Source: Amorphochlora amoebiformis (lineage: Eukaryota; Cercozoa; Chlorarachniophyceae). From it: a stretch of 64,000 bases of DNA. Position numbers and translations under genes: made by a program. Location: NCBI GenBank assembly GCA_054601695.1, contig BAAHQB010000192.1, positions 1 through 64,000 on the forward strand. The letters run 5' to 3'. The notes under the pieces are model-generated. The model was not told where the DNA came from and did no database searches. It saw only the letters and a list, made by a program, of their open reading frames with translations. Numbering within the stretch: the stretch's first letter is position 1; the number at the start of each line of letters is the position of its first letter. This document shows positions 63,271 through 64,000 of this stretch, piece by piece.

Positions 63271-64000
63271 TCACTTAATACAATGTCGTGCGTGATGCAC
63301 ACTAAGCATACTGACCTTAGATTGGGTGTCACTTTTGCGTCATAGTCGGACTGTTAGTGTAAACCAATATGAAGTTGTACTCGTTATATGTACGTGTAAA
63401 AATCTTAAATTCCCATGGAATATTCATATCTAGAATAATGTACCGTGTGCCATGATGCACGTACGTACCACTCATATGTATTACGTGTTCTTTCTATAGC
63501 GAGCCGCTGAGATACAACATACCACTAACCATGAACTTCAAGCCAGGGTAACAATGCCTAGTATACACTAACTAGTACATGATAACTTGAATTAATACTT
63601 ACGACATTAGGCTGCCACACAACTCTATGCACGTACGTTAACCGCATATGTGATTGATGTTCATTCGCCCCAAAACCTGTGATATATTATTGGATCAGTG
63701 AGTGCATGTATGCACATGTACGTAGAATACTAAGGCTCGTGATGTAAGAGAATCAGTAATCATGAGGGTACTAACTACTAACTAGTGTGAGTTTTACAAA
63801 CGATCCTCGCATAATATTGGCTCTACAACGTTAACGTTAAACTTCCATGTACACCATTGCAAGTTGCACGTCTCATCCTCATCATCATCATCATGTCACA
63901 ACTCAACCATCAACTTATATTATCCCGACGTTATTTTCTCTCTCTCGGAACCTAGGGATGAGCTACCTAATGTAAGTTATCATTTAATAGTAGCAAGTGT
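63271..64000. other. Intergenic, no gene seen
   Basis: Unique sequence with ACGTACGT and ACTAGT words and a (CATCAT)n patch near 63878. No supported open frame. Confidence 0.5.

Overview
This window is the left end of a linear eukaryotic chromosome. It opens with about 1 kb of CCCTAA telomere repeat, which grades into a 13-bp variant (CCCTAACCCGACA), and coding sequence begins only 67 bp further in. Genes are broken by spliceosomal introns, most of them stuffed with long (AT)n microsatellites and 20-60 bp minisatellites. No bacterial features were seen. The organism looks like a microbial eukaryote: TTAGGG-type telomere, a vWA/alpha-kinase, a Zn2Cys6 regulator and a Cys-rich protein of a type I associate with protist and algal genomes. 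I cannot name the species. All multi-exon models below were built by eye from reading-frame continuity, splice-site phase and, where possible, family similarity.

Layout. 1-1023: telomere. 1090-5728 (-): a signal-peptide-bearing, single-pass membrane protein in 4 exons. 6251-22349 (+): a 20-exon threonine synthase-like (THNSL2-type) PLP enzyme of about 545 residues spread over 16 kb, ending in a predicted C-terminal membrane anchor. 23029-30350 (-): a 9-exon, about 739-residue low-complexity basic protein. 30715-32090 (+): a small Cys-rich protein. 32091-36280: CTAG-rich unique DNA, a possible 72-residue minus-strand gene and (AT)n. 36281-37333 (-): a basic, repeat-rich exon. 40864-41299 (-): a 125-residue two-exon gene. 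41664-44241 (+): a 597-residue vWA/alpha-kinase (VwkA type). 44242-54200: mostly repeats, with one weak plus-strand gene near 50.1-52.2 kb. 54230-61647 (+): a Zn2Cys6 zinc-cluster regulator in 8-9 exons. 61648-64000: intergenic, with palindromic tandem repeats.

The main discovery is a recurring pattern. Many intronic minisatellites look like amplified copies of the adjacent exon-intron junction. The repeat unit carries the last or first exon bases together with the splice site. This is seen at three acceptors of the threonine synthase-like gene, at both ends of one exon in the 23-30 kb gene, at three donors in the zinc-cluster gene and probably at one donor of the telomere-proximal gene. Several units are multiples of 3 bp, so the extra splice sites could yield in-frame isoforms.

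Three gene pairs are head to head (5728/6251, 30350/30715 and 41299/41664) and probably share promoter regions. The threonine synthase-like gene and the 23-30 kb gene converge tail to tail.
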